A DNA stretch of 64,000 nt from Desertivibrio insolitus (GTDB lineage Bacteria; Actinomycetota; Actinomycetes; Actinomycetales; Microbacteriaceae). The notes beneath the pieces were generated by a model. That model did not search any database, was not told the origin of the DNA, and saw only the letters and a list, made by a program, of their open reading frames with translations. Shown in pieces: positions 44,581 through 52,591 of the stretch. The stretch lies in NCBI RefSeq assembly GCF_017355965.1, contig NZ_JAFIQW010000001.1:747999-811998 (forward strand). The letters are read 5' to 3'. Numbering within the stretch: position 1 is the stretch's first letter; each line of letters starts with the position of its first letter. The position numbers and the translations under genes are program-made.

Positions 44581-45170
44581 CAGTAGCGCTGCTCGCGCCA
44601 GGGGTCGCCGTACAGGTGGTACCCGTTCTGCTCCCAGAAGCCCGGTTCGTCGTCGGCCTGCATCACGAGGCCGCGCACCCACTTGGCGCTCTTCCAGAAG
44701 TAGAGGTGCGGGACGAGCAGGCGGGCGGGGCCGCCGTGCTCGGGCTCGAGCGGCTCGCCATCGAACTCGTAGGCGATCCAGGCCTTGCCGTCGAGCAGGT
44801 CCTCGAGCGGCACGTTCGTCGTGTAGCCGCCGTAGGAGTGGGCCATGACGAAGTCGTGGCTCGACTCCACGTCCTCGAACAGGGTGTCGAGCGAGACCCC
44901 GCGCCACGACGTGCCGAGCTTCGACCAGCGGGTCACGCAGTGGATGTCGGTCGAGACGTCCTCGGCGGGCAGCGCCAGGAACTCCTCCCACGACCAGGTG
45001 TGCGCCTGGCCGGTCTCCGTGCGGATCGTGAACTCCCAGTCATCCGTGTCGATGTCGGGAGTGGGGCCGGCGGAGAGCACGGGGAAGTCCGTCGTGAGGA
45101 ACTGACCCGGCGGCAGGTCGGGACTCGATTCGCGGCGCCGGGATCCGAAGCCTCGGGAGACGATCGCCAT
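44577..45170 (-). CDS. sulfite oxidase-like molybdopterin oxidoreductase
   Basis: The product is a 197-residue protein of the sulfite-oxidase/MsrP molybdopterin fold. DIHCVTRWSKLGTSWRGV contains the cysteine that binds molybdenum, and HSYGGYTTNVPLEDLLDG and GGPARLLVPHLYFWKSAKW are typical. It has no haem domain, no Tat signal and no membrane helix, so it is a short cytoplasmic form. It heads a three-gene unit with a flavin reductase and DUF6510. The substrate is unknown; an S- or N-oxide reductase is possible. AAGGGG precedes the ATG. Confidence 0.9.
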   Translation of the reverse strand: MAIVSRGFGSRRRESSPDLPPGQFLTTDFPVLSAGPTPDIDTDDWEFTIRTETGQAHTWSWEEFLALPAEDVSTDIHCVTRWSKLGTSWRGVSLDTLFEDVESSHDFVMAHSYGGYTTNVPLEDLLDGKAWIAYEFDGEPLEPEHGGPARLLVPHLYFWKSAKWVRGLVMQADDEPGFWEQNGYHLYGDPWREQRYW

Positions 45171-45255
45171 GCTGCCCCTTCCGTTCCCGCTCAGGCTAGT
45201 GCGACCGGTCGCCTGGAGGCCAGATGCACCGGATGCCTCGGGCTACTGTGTCCCG

Positions 45256-45726
45256 GTGACCATCGAGTACCACCGCGCCGGCGCCGCCGACTGCGATCCG
45301 ATCACCCTCTACCGGATCCTCTGGCTGCGGGTGCGGGTGTTCGTCGTCGAGCAGAAGGCCGCGTACGACGATCTCGACGGGCGCGACATCGAACCGGGCA
45401 CGGAGCTGCTGTGGGCCGAGGAGGACGGCGAGGTGCTCGCCACGGCGCGCATCCTGCGCGACGGCGACGGGCTCCGCATCGGCCGCGTCGCGACGGCGAC
45501 CGAGGCGCGCTCCCGTGGAGTCGCGAGCGAGCTCATGATCCGTGCGGTCGAGCGCTGCCTCGAACTCGACGCCGCCGCCGACATCCGGCTCGACGCCCAG
45601 GCGCACCTCACCGGCTGGTACGGGCGTTTCGGGTTCGAGGTCGACGGCGAGCTGTACCTCGAGGACGACATTTCGCACCTGCCGATGCGGCGGTCGCCCG
45701 CGCTTCAGAGCGCGCGCGGCCGGTAG
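45256..45726 (+). CDS. ElaA-like GNAT acetyltransferase
   Basis: The product is a 156-residue GNAT acetyltransferase of the ElaA type. LYRILWLRVRVFVVEQ is the family start, and RIGRVATATEARSRGVASELM holds the acetyl-CoA loop (R-G-V-A). Substrate unknown. The start is GTG at 45256 with TACTGT six bases upstream and no ribosome site. Its 3' end overlaps the epimerase gene by 22 bp on the other strand. Confidence 0.85.
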   Translation: MTIEYHRAGAADCDPITLYRILWLRVRVFVVEQKAAYDDLDGRDIEPGTELLWAEEDGEVLATARILRDGDGLRIGRVATATEARSRGVASELMIRAVERCLELDAAADIRLDAQAHLTGWYGRFGFEVDGELYLEDDISHLPMRRSPALQSARGR

Positions 45727-46706
45727 GTCTCCACCAGGCGGTCCATCAGCCCGTCGAGTCGCTCGTCGACGACCTGACGCGAGGGATCGGCGTCGAACCA
45801 GCCGACCATCTCGCGGGCGCCGACGTCGAACGGGATCTGCGGCGCCCAGCCGGGCACGAGGCTCCGCACCTTGGCGTTGTCGAACAGCACCGAGTGCGCC
45901 TTGTCACCGATGAGCGAGGCACCCCAGTCCTCGTCGACCGCCGCGATGGCGTCGGAGGGCACGTGCACGAGGTCGGGCTCGTCGACCCCGGCGGCGCGGG
46001 CGATCAGCGTGTAGATCGCGTTCCAGGGCAGCGGCCGCTCGGAGGTGATGTGGAAGGTCTCGCCGAGCGCCTCGTGGCGGCCGAGGAGACGGGCGAAGGC
46101 GTAGGCGAAGTCGCGACTGTGCGTCAGGGTCCAGAGCGAGGTGCCGTCCCCCGGCACGACGACGCCGGCGCCGCGCCGCATCCGGGCGATGGACGTCCAG
46201 CCGCCCTCGATGGGCAGCGTCGCCTCGTCGTAGGTGTGCGACGGACGCACGACGGTGACCGGGAAGCCCTCCTCGCGGTAGAGCTGCGTGAGCAGCTCCT
46301 CGCAGGCGATCTTGTCGCGGCTGTACTGCCAGTACGGGTTGTGCAGGGGCGTCGACTCGCGGATCGGCAGCATGCTGATCGGCTTCTGGTAGGCCGAGGC
46401 CGAGCTGATGAAGACGAACTGACCGGTGCGGCCGGCGAAGAGCCGATGGTCGCGCCGCACGTCGTCGGTGGTGAAGGCGAGCCAGTCGACGACCACGTCG
46501 AAGCTCTCGTCACCGATCGCGTCGCGCACCGACTGCTCGTCCTTGATGTCGGCGCGGAGCACCCGCGCCTCGCTCGGCGGCGTGCGCTTGTCGGACTGCC
46601 CGCGGTTCAGCAGCGTGACCTCGTGGCCGAGCGCCACCGCCTCGTGGGCGACCGACGTGCTGATGGTGCCGCTTCCGCCGATCATGAGCACTTTCAACGC
46701 GGTCAT
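45705..46706 (-). CDS. NAD-dependent epimerase/dehydratase-like protein
   Basis: The product is a 333-residue extended short-chain dehydrogenase fold protein. VLMIGGSGTISTSVA is the nucleotide-binding loop, FVFISSASAYQKP holds the Ser, and the YxxxK pair is in YSRDKIACEE. The C-terminal half resembles the NmrA/epimerase group that acts on nucleotide sugars or RNA-binding relatives. AGGAGGAGT precedes the ATG at 46706; the longer open frame upstream has no support. Confidence 0.87.
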   Translation of the reverse strand: MTALKVLMIGGSGTISTSVAHEAVALGHEVTLLNRGQSDKRTPPSEARVLRADIKDEQSVRDAIGDESFDVVVDWLAFTTDDVRRDHRLFAGRTGQFVFISSASAYQKPISMLPIRESTPLHNPYWQYSRDKIACEELLTQLYREEGFPVTVVRPSHTYDEATLPIEGGWTSIARMRRGAGVVVPGDGTSLWTLTHSRDFAYAFARLLGRHEALGETFHITSERPLPWNAIYTLIARAAGVDEPDLVHVPSDAIAAVDEDWGASLIGDKAHSVLFDNAKVRSLVPGWAPQIPFDVGAREMVGWFDADPSRQVVDERLDGLMDRLVETYRPRAL

Positions 46707-46774
46707 TCCACTCCTCCTCGAGACGGGCGCGGCGAACGGGCCGCCTCTCCGATCGTAGTGACCGCCCGCGGGCG

Positions 46775-47710
46775 TCAGCTCCAGCCGAGGTCGCTGCGCC
46801 GACGCCAGTAGTCCCGCGGCTCCTCGGCGAGCAGCGCGAGCGCGTCGGCTGCGAGCCGGGGCGGGCGCGCGGCGAGGTTCTGGGCGAGCTGCTGCACGGT
46901 GGCGGCGCCGCTCAGCACGAGGTCGGCCCACGGCTGCGCGAGCACCGCCCCCATGGCGAACGCGTCGGGCGACTGCCCGTCGTCGGCCGCGAGCGAGGCG
47001 ATCGGCGAGTCGGCTGCGACCAGGCGCCCGTTCGCGAGCGCTTCCTTGACGACGACGACCCAGCCGGCGGCGGACGCCGCGGCGAGCGCGGGGGCCGCGG
47101 ACTGCTCAAGGAGGTTCCAGGTGCTCTGCACGACCGAGAACGGGGTGTCGGCGAGGCCGAGCGCTCGCTCGATCACGGCGCCCTGGTCGGGGCCGCTCGT
47201 CGAGAGGCCGACGCGGATGCCCCGGGCTCCGAGTTCCCGCAGTCGTGCGAGCAGGGCGGGGTCGCCGAGCGCCGGGCTGTCGGGGGTGACGGAGTGCACG
47301 AGGTAGAAGTCCGGCTCGGTGCCGAGCGCGTCGAGCGTCTGGGGCCACTGCCGGTCGATCATGGCGAGCGAGTGCTCCTTGCGCTCGTGCACCGGGGCAT
47401 CCAGCCGCCACTCGCCGACGTACTCGTAGCCCCACTTCGAGCCGAGGGTCAGCTCGTCGCGTCGCCCGGGCCGCTCACGCAACCATTCCCCGAGGAACTC
47501 CTCCGCCCGGCCGTAGGAGCGCGCGGCATCGAGGTAGCGGATGCCGCCGGCCCATGCGGCATCGAGCAGCTCGTGCACGTGCCGACGCATCGCATCGACC
47601 GACCGGTGGGCCCCCGAGCCGAGGTCCCGGTCGCGACCGGGCGTGATGTAGGCCGGGCGCCCGACCGCCGCGAGACCGAGACCGAGCCGGGTCGTGTACT
47701 CGTCGGTCAC
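46775..47710 (-). CDS. aldo/keto reductase
   Basis: The product is a 311-residue NADP-dependent aldo/keto reductase barrel. GIRYLDAARSYGRAEEFLGEWL contains Asp and Tyr of the active site, LTLGSKWGYEY the Lys, and FYLVHSVTP the His. A GTG at 47710 is preferred, since the longer frame begins inside the divergent promoter. A short inverted repeat (46759-46777) overlaps the stop. It diverges from the DUF2975-XRE operon. Confidence 0.85.
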   Translation of the reverse strand: MTDEYTTRLGLGLAAVGRPAYITPGRDRDLGSGAHRSVDAMRRHVHELLDAAWAGGIRYLDAARSYGRAEEFLGEWLRERPGRRDELTLGSKWGYEYVGEWRLDAPVHERKEHSLAMIDRQWPQTLDALGTEPDFYLVHSVTPDSPALGDPALLARLRELGARGIRVGLSTSGPDQGAVIERALGLADTPFSVVQSTWNLLEQSAAPALAAASAAGWVVVVKEALANGRLVAADSPIASLAADDGQSPDAFAMGAVLAQPWADLVLSGAATVQQLAQNLAARPPRLAADALALLAEEPRDYWRRRSDLGWS

Positions 47711-47766
47711 GGCGTGCTCCGTTCCGCGCGCCAGGACTGCGCGCCCTCCACCGAGGATAGTAGCTA

Positions 47767-47801
47767 TTGACTTTCGACACCTGGCCATCGATTATCGATG
47801 C
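47767..47801 (+). promoter_or_regulatory. promoter with palindromic operator for DUF2975-XRE operon
   Basis: TTGACT (47767-47772), a 17-base spacer and GATTAT (47790-47795) end six bases before the ATG at 47802, so transcription is probably leaderless. The perfect palindrome CATCGA-TTA-TCGATG (47786-47800) covers the -10 box. It is a natural site for repression by the XRE protein of the same operon. Confidence 0.7.
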
Positions 47802-48296
47802 ATGACCCGTCCCGCTGTCGTCGCGCTCCGCGCTGTGATCATCCTCCTCGGGCTCGGCGTGCTCGTCGGGCAGGCGCTTCTCGTGCCGGCGCTCGGCACC
47901 GCGCTGGCCGAGGGCGTCTTCGCCGAACAGCGCACCAGCGCCCCGCCGCTTCCGCTCGCCCTGGTGGGCATCGCGCTCGGGCTGTGCATCGAGGTCGCGC
48001 TCGTCGCCGCCTGGGTTCTGCTCGGGATGGTCAGCCGCGACGCGATCTTCAGCGAGCGGGCGTTCCGCTGGGTCGACGTCATCATCGGCGCGGGCGCCGC
48101 CGCGACCCTCGTGCTCCTTGCCCTCGACGTGTACTGGTACCTCGTGCTGGAGCCGAGGCTCGATGCGCCGGGCATCATCCTCGTGCTGAGCGCCGGCGTC
48201 GCCCTCGGCGTCACGTTCGTGCTCTTCATGGCCGTCATGCGCGGGCTCCTCCGGGCGGCGACGACCATGCGGGGCGAGCTCGCCGAGGTGGTGTGA
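47802..48296 (+). CDS. DUF2975 membrane protein
   Basis: The product is a 164-residue protein with four hydrophobic helices and no signal peptide, matching the DUF2975 family. FSERAFRWVDVIIGAGA is typical (the helix-loop near the middle). These proteins are nearly always paired with a small YozG-like XRE regulator, as here. Function unknown; sensing or immunity at the membrane is possible. Its stop and the ATG of the regulator share one base (TGATG). Confidence 0.83.
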   Translation: MTRPAVVALRAVIILLGLGVLVGQALLVPALGTALAEGVFAEQRTSAPPLPLALVGIALGLCIEVALVAAWVLLGMVSRDAIFSERAFRWVDVIIGAGAAATLVLLALDVYWYLVLEPRLDAPGIILVLSAGVALGVTFVLFMAVMRGLLRAATTMRGELAEVV

Positions 48297-48514
48297 TGGC
48301 CATCGTCGTCGACATCGACGTGATGCTCGCCCGCCGCAAGATGTCGGTCGCCGACTTCGCCGAGGCGGTCGGCATCACCCCGGCGAACGTGGCGGTGCTG
48401 AAGAACGGTCGAGCCAAGGCGGTGCGGTTCACGACGCTCGATGCGGTGTGCCGGGTGCTGGAGTGCCAGCCGGGCGACGTGCTGCGCTGGGTGCCGGACG
48501 CCGCGGAGGGTTAG
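48296..48514 (+). CDS. YozG-like XRE family regulator
   Basis: The product is a 72-residue Cro/C1-type helix-turn-helix protein. MSVADFAEAVGITPANVAVLKNG spans the two helices that read DNA, and VCRVLECQPGDVL is the conserved end of the YozG group. It probably represses its own operon at the palindrome over the promoter. ATG overlaps the DUF2975 stop. Confidence 0.9.
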   Translation: MAIVVDIDVMLARRKMSVADFAEAVGITPANVAVLKNGRAKAVRFTTLDAVCRVLECQPGDVLRWVPDAAEG

Positions 48515-48616
48515 CGCGGGTCGCCACCCGGCGCCATCTCGTCGTCGTGATGCATCGTCGTGCCGACGGATACTCCGCAGATGTGCCACCCGGCAGCCAT
48601 CCGCCAGACTGGGCGC

Positions 48617-49552
48617 GTGACCGAGGGCCGACTGATGCTGCTGGACACCGCGGCGCTCTACTTCCGCGCCTTCTACGGCATGCCGGACACGCTGAAGGCG
48701 CCCGACGGCACACCCGTCAACGCGGTGCGCGGTCTGCTCGAGATGATCACCCGGCTCGTCGTCGACTACCGTCCCGTCGAACTCATCGCGTGCTGGGACG
48801 ACGACTGGCGCCCGCAGTGGCGCGTCGATCTCGTGCCGAGCTACAAGACGCACCGCCTCGCCGAGGTCGTCGAGACGGGCCCCGACGTCGAGGTCGTGCC
48901 CGATCCGCTGACCGCGCAGGTGCCCGTGATCGTCGCGACCCTCACGGCGCTCGGCATCCCGATCGTCGGCAGGCCCGGATACGAGGCGGACGACGTCATC
49001 GGCACGCTCGCCGCCCGGGCCACGCAGCCCGTCGACGTCGTGACCGGCGACCGCGACCTGTTCCAGGTGGTCGACGACGCCCGCGACGTGCGGGTGATCT
49101 ACACGGCGCGGGGCATGAGCAACCTCGAGATCGTGACCGACGAGGTGATCCGCGCGAAGTACGGCATCAGCGCCGCCCAGTACGCCGACTACGCGACGCT
49201 GCGCGGCGACACGTCCGACGGCCTGCCCGGTGTCGCCGGCATCGGCGAGAAGACCGCCGCCACCCTGCTGACCCAGTTCGGCGACCTCGCCGGCATCCGT
49301 GCCGCTGCGGAGGCGGGCCCCACAGTCAAGCTCTCACCCTCGATCAAGGCGAAGATCCGAGCCGGCGCCGAGTACCTCGACCGCGCCCCTGCGGTCGTCG
49401 CGGTGGCCCGGGATCTCGAACTGCCTCGCGTCGCCGCCCGCGTCGGCATCCCCGCGGGCGGCGTAGAACGGATCACGGAGCTGGGCACCCGATGGGGCCT
49501 CGGCGGCTCCGTCGCGCGGGTCATCGCGGCGCTCGGTCGCCGCGACGCGTGA
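48617..49552 (+). CDS. 5'-3' exonuclease (PolA N-terminal-like)
   Basis: The product is a 311-residue flap/5' exonuclease of the stand-alone PolA type. LLDTAALYFRAFYG contains the first metal Asp, EADDVIGTLA and VTGDRDLFQVV contain further metal-binding acids, and SDGLPGVAGIGEKTAATLL is the helix-hairpin-helix DNA-binding region. It removes RNA primers or flaps in replication and repair. The start is GTG at 48617 with CAGACT six bases before and no ribosome site. Confidence 0.92.
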   Translation: MTEGRLMLLDTAALYFRAFYGMPDTLKAPDGTPVNAVRGLLEMITRLVVDYRPVELIACWDDDWRPQWRVDLVPSYKTHRLAEVVETGPDVEVVPDPLTAQVPVIVATLTALGIPIVGRPGYEADDVIGTLAARATQPVDVVTGDRDLFQVVDDARDVRVIYTARGMSNLEIVTDEVIRAKYGISAAQYADYATLRGDTSDGLPGVAGIGEKTAATLLTQFGDLAGIRAAAEAGPTVKLSPSIKAKIRAGAEYLDRAPAVVAVARDLELPRVAARVGIPAGGVERITELGTRWGLGGSVARVIAALGRRDA

Positions 49553-49583
49553 CAAGGCGCACCGGTTGCGCCAGACTCCGGGC

Positions 49584-49838
49584 GTGAGCGGCGAGACCCC
49601 CGACGGCATCAGCATCGTCTTGCCCGCGGCCTACGACATCGTCTGGTCGTTCGCGCCGCTGCTCCTGCTCTTCCTCGTCGCGGTCACCGTGATCAACATC
49701 GCGTACACGCACTGGCTGACGACGCAGGAGAAGCTGCTCTGGGCGGCGCTCGCCGTGTTCGTCCCCGTCCTCGGGGCGCTCGCGTGGTGGCTGTTCCTCG
49801 CGGGTGCGACGGCGCGGCGCCGGCGCCCCGGCGCCTAG
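49584..49838 (+). CDS. PLDc_N-like two-helix membrane protein
   Basis: The product is an 84-residue protein with two hydrophobic helices. The second (EKLLWAALAVFVPVLGALAW) resembles the phospholipase D N-terminal (PLDc_N) membrane segment, which occurs alone in many actinobacteria. Function unknown. GTG start with CAGACT six bases upstream and GTGACA at the right -35 distance (49549-49554, 17-base spacer). It ends in CTAG shared with the convergent gene. Confidence 0.7.
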   Translation: MSGETPDGISIVLPAAYDIVWSFAPLLLLFLVAVTVINIAYTHWLTTQEKLLWAALAVFVPVLGALAWWLFLAGATARRRRPGA

Positions 49839-50629
49839 CGCCCGTTCCAGCCACGCACGGCGTGCACGAGGGCGGTCTTCGGATACGCGCCGGCGCCGCT
49901 GCGCCCGCCGAGCTCGAAGAGATCGATCATCAGGAACAGCGGATAGTCGGGAGCCTGCGGGATGCGGCGGAGCACGCGCCCCTCGCATCCGATCACCGTC
50001 TCGCCGTCGCCCCACATCGCGGTCCAGGTGTGCCGACGGGTCGCGTCGAACGGCAGCATCACCTCGGCCATGTCGGTCGCGAGCGTCGTGTCGCCGTGCG
50101 CCTTGACTCCGCAGCGCGCGGTCGTGCTCTCAGGTCCGATGGCGGATGCGTCGATCTCGAAGAGGCAGACCTCGCCCGCGTGCGCCCACGAGAGGTGCTC
50201 GGTGCCGACGAGCCAGGCGGCGAGCATGCAGCCCTCGTCGCGGCTCGCGCTCACCGTGACCTCGAGCCGACCGGAGGACGGCGCCCACAGCAGCCGCGTC
50301 GGCGTGGCCGTCCGCACCGTGAGCCCGTCCGGCCGGTGCCGGTGCGTGCCATGCGCAGACCCGAGGGTGCCGGAGAAGGTGCCGGTCTGCAGGTTGGAGA
50401 CCCGCAGCGGGCCGTCCTCCTCGCGCCAGTCCGGCTGGTCGCGGTCGATCCGAAGCCGCAGACCCGCGGCGCTCAGGTCGTAGCGCGCAGCCGACCGCTC
50501 GGGCGTCGTCCAGTGCGGCAGGTAGTGGTCGACCCAGAGGTCGCGTCTGAGCTCGGAGCCGGCGAAGTCGTCGGCGAAGTCCGGGGCGCGGCCGGGTGCC
50601 GGAGGCAGCGGCGCGGCGTCGGGCGACAC
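49835..50629 (-). CDS. concanavalin-like (GH16-like) protein
   Basis: The product is a 264-residue beta-sandwich protein. The order of strands and the segment DDFAGSELRRDLW...HYLPHW resembles glycoside hydrolase family 16-like proteins of actinobacteria. The expected catalytic ExDxxE motif is not clear (only EVCLFEID), so it may bind rather than cleave glycans. No signal peptide is present. The start is GTG at 50629. The neighbouring small genes on the same strand are of unknown function. Confidence 0.6.
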   Translation of the reverse strand: MSPDAAPLPPAPGRAPDFADDFAGSELRRDLWVDHYLPHWTTPERSAARYDLSAAGLRLRIDRDQPDWREEDGPLRVSNLQTGTFSGTLGSAHGTHRHRPDGLTVRTATPTRLLWAPSSGRLEVTVSASRDEGCMLAAWLVGTEHLSWAHAGEVCLFEIDASAIGPESTTARCGVKAHGDTTLATDMAEVMLPFDATRRHTWTAMWGDGETVIGCEGRVLRRIPQAPDYPLFLMIDLFELGGRSGAGAYPKTALVHAVRGWNGR

Positions 50630-50649
50630 GGATGCCTCGGGCTCGCGGC

Positions 50650-50997
50650 CTACGCCAGCCGCGCGAGCGCCTCGGCCGTGCGCGCCTCGAGGTACGACGC
50701 GACCCGGGAGACCATGTGGAACTCCTCGGCGAGGTTCTGCACCTCGACCGACGACATCACGAGCTCCTCGTCGCGCGGAGCGAAGTGCACGCGCCAGCCA
50801 GGCTGGTCGTGCGCCGGCCGCTCGAGGAACGTGTCCGTCGTCGCGAGCTCGAACTTGATGAGCACGAGGCCGGCGTCCTGCTCCCCCTCGGCGTCGAGGT
50901 CGCGCTCGAGCGTGCGGATGACGCCGGGAACGCGGTGCCCGAGGGCACGGAAGTCGGCCAGCCAGCTGTCGATCGTCTCGAGGGAAAAGAGCGCCAC
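50650..50997 (-). CDS. conserved small protein of unknown function
   Basis: I do not recognise this 115-residue protein. It has no membrane helix; DAGLVLIKFELATTDTFLERPAH and the C-terminal helix with Leu/Ala suggest a compact alpha/beta fold. A GAGGAAGG ribosome site before the GTG start supports it. It is placed 21 bp upstream of the GH16-like gene and may be co-transcribed with it. Confidence 0.6.
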   Translation of the reverse strand: MALFSLETIDSWLADFRALGHRVPGVIRTLERDLDAEGEQDAGLVLIKFELATTDTFLERPAHDQPGWRVHFAPRDEELVMSSVEVQNLAEEFHMVSRVASYLEARTAEALARLA

Positions 50998-51064
50998 TGA
51001 AGCCTTCCTCGCCTGTCCGTCGGCACGGGACGTGCCAGAAGAAGGATAGGGCTCGGCCGGGCGG

Positions 51065-51238
51065 TCACCGTGCCGGTCGACCGAGCAGCCCGAGCCATCC
51101 GAGCAGGGCGACGACGACCGCGATCGCCAGCACCCACGGCGGCAGCAGCCAGCCCGCCGTCGGGCCGGTGAGCAACAGGGCGAGGGCGACGAGCAGGGCG
51201 ACGAACCAGCGGGTGCGCGGTGGGCGCTGCCCGCTCAC
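51065..51238 (-). CDS. short membrane protein of unknown function
   Basis: The product is a 57-residue protein with a basic start (SGQRPPRTRW) and two short hydrophobic helices separated by GWLLPPW. The GTG start overlaps the stop of the gene upstream (GTGA), which supports it as a coupled second gene. No family recognised. Confidence 0.5.
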   Translation of the reverse strand: MSGQRPPRTRWFVALLVALALLLTGPTAGWLLPPWVLAIAVVVALLGWLGLLGRPAR

Positions 51239-51621
51239 CGGGTGGTCGCGTCGAGCGTGACGAGCCCGATCCGCTGGCGGATGCGTTCGTGCCAGCCGTC
51301 GCGGACGAGCTGCGGATGCACCCAGCCTTCGGATCTCGCCACGGCCCCGTCGGCGCTGCCCGGCAGCAGCTCCCCCTCGCAGCGGGCCTCGATGCGCAGC
51401 TCGGTGCCGTCCGGGTAGTCGACGTACGCGGCATCCACCTCGGCGAGGAGAGCGAGCAGGGCGCTCTCGTCGCAGTGGACGTCGCGTGCCGGGAACACGG
51501 CGTAGACGACGGAGCCGCCGTCGCCACGGAACACGACGTACCCGGTGCGGGCGATCTGCGCGTCGCGCAGCCGGTAGAACGGCATGGACGCGCGGTGCTG
51601 ATGAGGGGCGACGTCGACCAT
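51235..51621 (-). CDS. conserved protein of unknown function
   Basis: The product is a 128-residue protein of mixed alpha/beta character with no membrane helix. FYRLRDAQIARTGYVVFRGDG and ALLAEVDAAYVDYPDGTELR are regular, protein-like segments. Family not recognised. It forms a two-gene unit with the small membrane protein downstream. Confidence 0.6.
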   Translation of the reverse strand: MVDVAPHQHRASMPFYRLRDAQIARTGYVVFRGDGGSVVYAVFPARDVHCDESALLALLAEVDAAYVDYPDGTELRIEARCEGELLPGSADGAVARSEGWVHPQLVRDGWHERIRQRIGLVTLDATTR

Positions 51622-51699
51622 GGCTCATGGAAGCACCGCAGGGTTCGTCTTGTCCAGCCTCTATTCGAGTTCGTTCCGGTCGCCGGGAACCGCGTCCCC

Positions 51700-51728
51700 T
51701 TGCCCGTGGGCATTATTCGCTCTACTGT
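51700..51728 (+). promoter_or_regulatory. promoter (TTGCCC-17-TACTGT)
   Basis: TTGCCC (51700-51705) and TACTGT (51723-51728) are 17 bases apart and precede the small gene at 51750 by 21 bases. Confidence 0.6.
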
Positions 51729-51749
51729 GCGTGCAACGAAAGGGTGCAC

Positions 51750-51998
51750 ATGGAGCAACTCGCGATCGGCACGGCCGCCGCGCTGCTCGTCGGCTACGTC
51801 GCCCTCGTGGGCGCCGCACTGCTGCAGATCTTCCGCGCGCCGATTCCGCACGCCCTTCGGTTCGGATGGTTCGCGGCGGTCGTGCTCGCGCCGCCGCTGG
51901 GTGTTCTGGTCTGGCTCCTCTTCGGACATCCCGCTGCCCCGTTCCCCGTCGCCCGCGCACACACCGAAGCGGCGCCGTCACGGGGGCCGGGGGGCTAG
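51750..51998 (+). CDS. PLDc_N-like membrane protein
   Basis: The product is an 82-residue protein with two hydrophobic helices: ATAAALLVGYVALVGAALL-type first helix, then FGWFAAVVLAPPLGVLVW, again like the PLDc_N segment (compare 49584). A ribosome site AAAGGG lies before the ATG, and the promoter above fits. The 3' end shares CTAG with the MarR gene on the other strand. Confidence 0.65.
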   Translation: MEQLAIGTAAALLVGYVALVGAALLQIFRAPIPHALRFGWFAAVVLAPPLGVLVWLLFGHPAAPFPVARAHTEAAPSRGPGG

Positions 51999-52498
51999 GA
52001 CGACGCGGAGCGCCGGCGCCGTGCGGCCGACCGCGGCGGTGTCGCCCGCATGTGTGCTCGCACCGTGGAGAGCAATCCGCCGAGCGCGGTGACGTCATCG
52101 CGCTTCAGCGGCGCGAAGAGCAGTTGACGGATCACGTCGATGTGTCCCGGGAAGACCCGTGAGAGCACCTCGCGTCCGGCGTCCGTGATCGTGACGGTGA
52201 TGCCGCGCTCATCCTCCTCGGATGGTGCCCGGGTCACGAGGCCGGCCTGCTCCAGAAGACCTGCCTGATAGGTGAGCCCGCTGCGGCTGTAGACGACGCC
52301 GTCGGCGAGATCCGTCATGCGATGACTTCCGGTCGGCGAGTCGCCGAGCGTGGCCAGGAGTTGGAACTGCACGTAGCTCAGGCCGCCCGCCTCCTTGAGC
52401 TGCTGCTCGACCGTGTGGCGCAGAAGGCTGCTCACTTCGATCAGGGCGAAGTAGGCGTCGAGCTCGACTGCGTCGAGGTGCGGCTGGGGATCCGTCAT
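51995..52498 (-). CDS. MarR-family transcriptional regulator
   Basis: The product is a 167-residue winged-helix regulator. The DNA-binding part spans LSYVQFQLLATLGDS, RMTDLADGVVYSRSGLTYQAGLLE and the wing (RAPSEEDERGITVTITDAG). It likely represses itself and the divergent quinone oxidoreductase gene from sites in the 93-bp spacer. ATG at 52498 is favoured over a GTG two codons upstream because TAGGAT lies six bases before it (leaderless). Confidence 0.92.
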   Translation of the reverse strand: MTDPQPHLDAVELDAYFALIEVSSLLRHTVEQQLKEAGGLSYVQFQLLATLGDSPTGSHRMTDLADGVVYSRSGLTYQAGLLEQAGLVTRAPSEEDERGITVTITDAGREVLSRVFPGHIDVIRQLLFAPLKRDDVTALGGLLSTVRAHMRATPPRSAARRRRSASS

Positions 52499-52510
52499 GA
52501 ACACATCCTA

Positions 52511-52564
52511 TTGCTACGAACTCGAAGCACTGCTACTGTCGCTATGTGCTTCAGATTCGAAGCA
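52511..52564. promoter_or_regulatory. MarR-oxidoreductase divergent promoter/operator
   Basis: Plus strand promoter for the oxidoreductase: TTGCTA (52511-52516), 17 bases, TACTGT (52534-52539). The palindrome TGCTTC-AGATTC-GAAGCA (52547-52564) and a further TCGAAGCA (52522-52529), inside the promoter, are likely MarR sites. Confidence 0.65.
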
Positions 52565-52591
52565 GTAACCGAAAGTAGAAGGAGATTCGAG

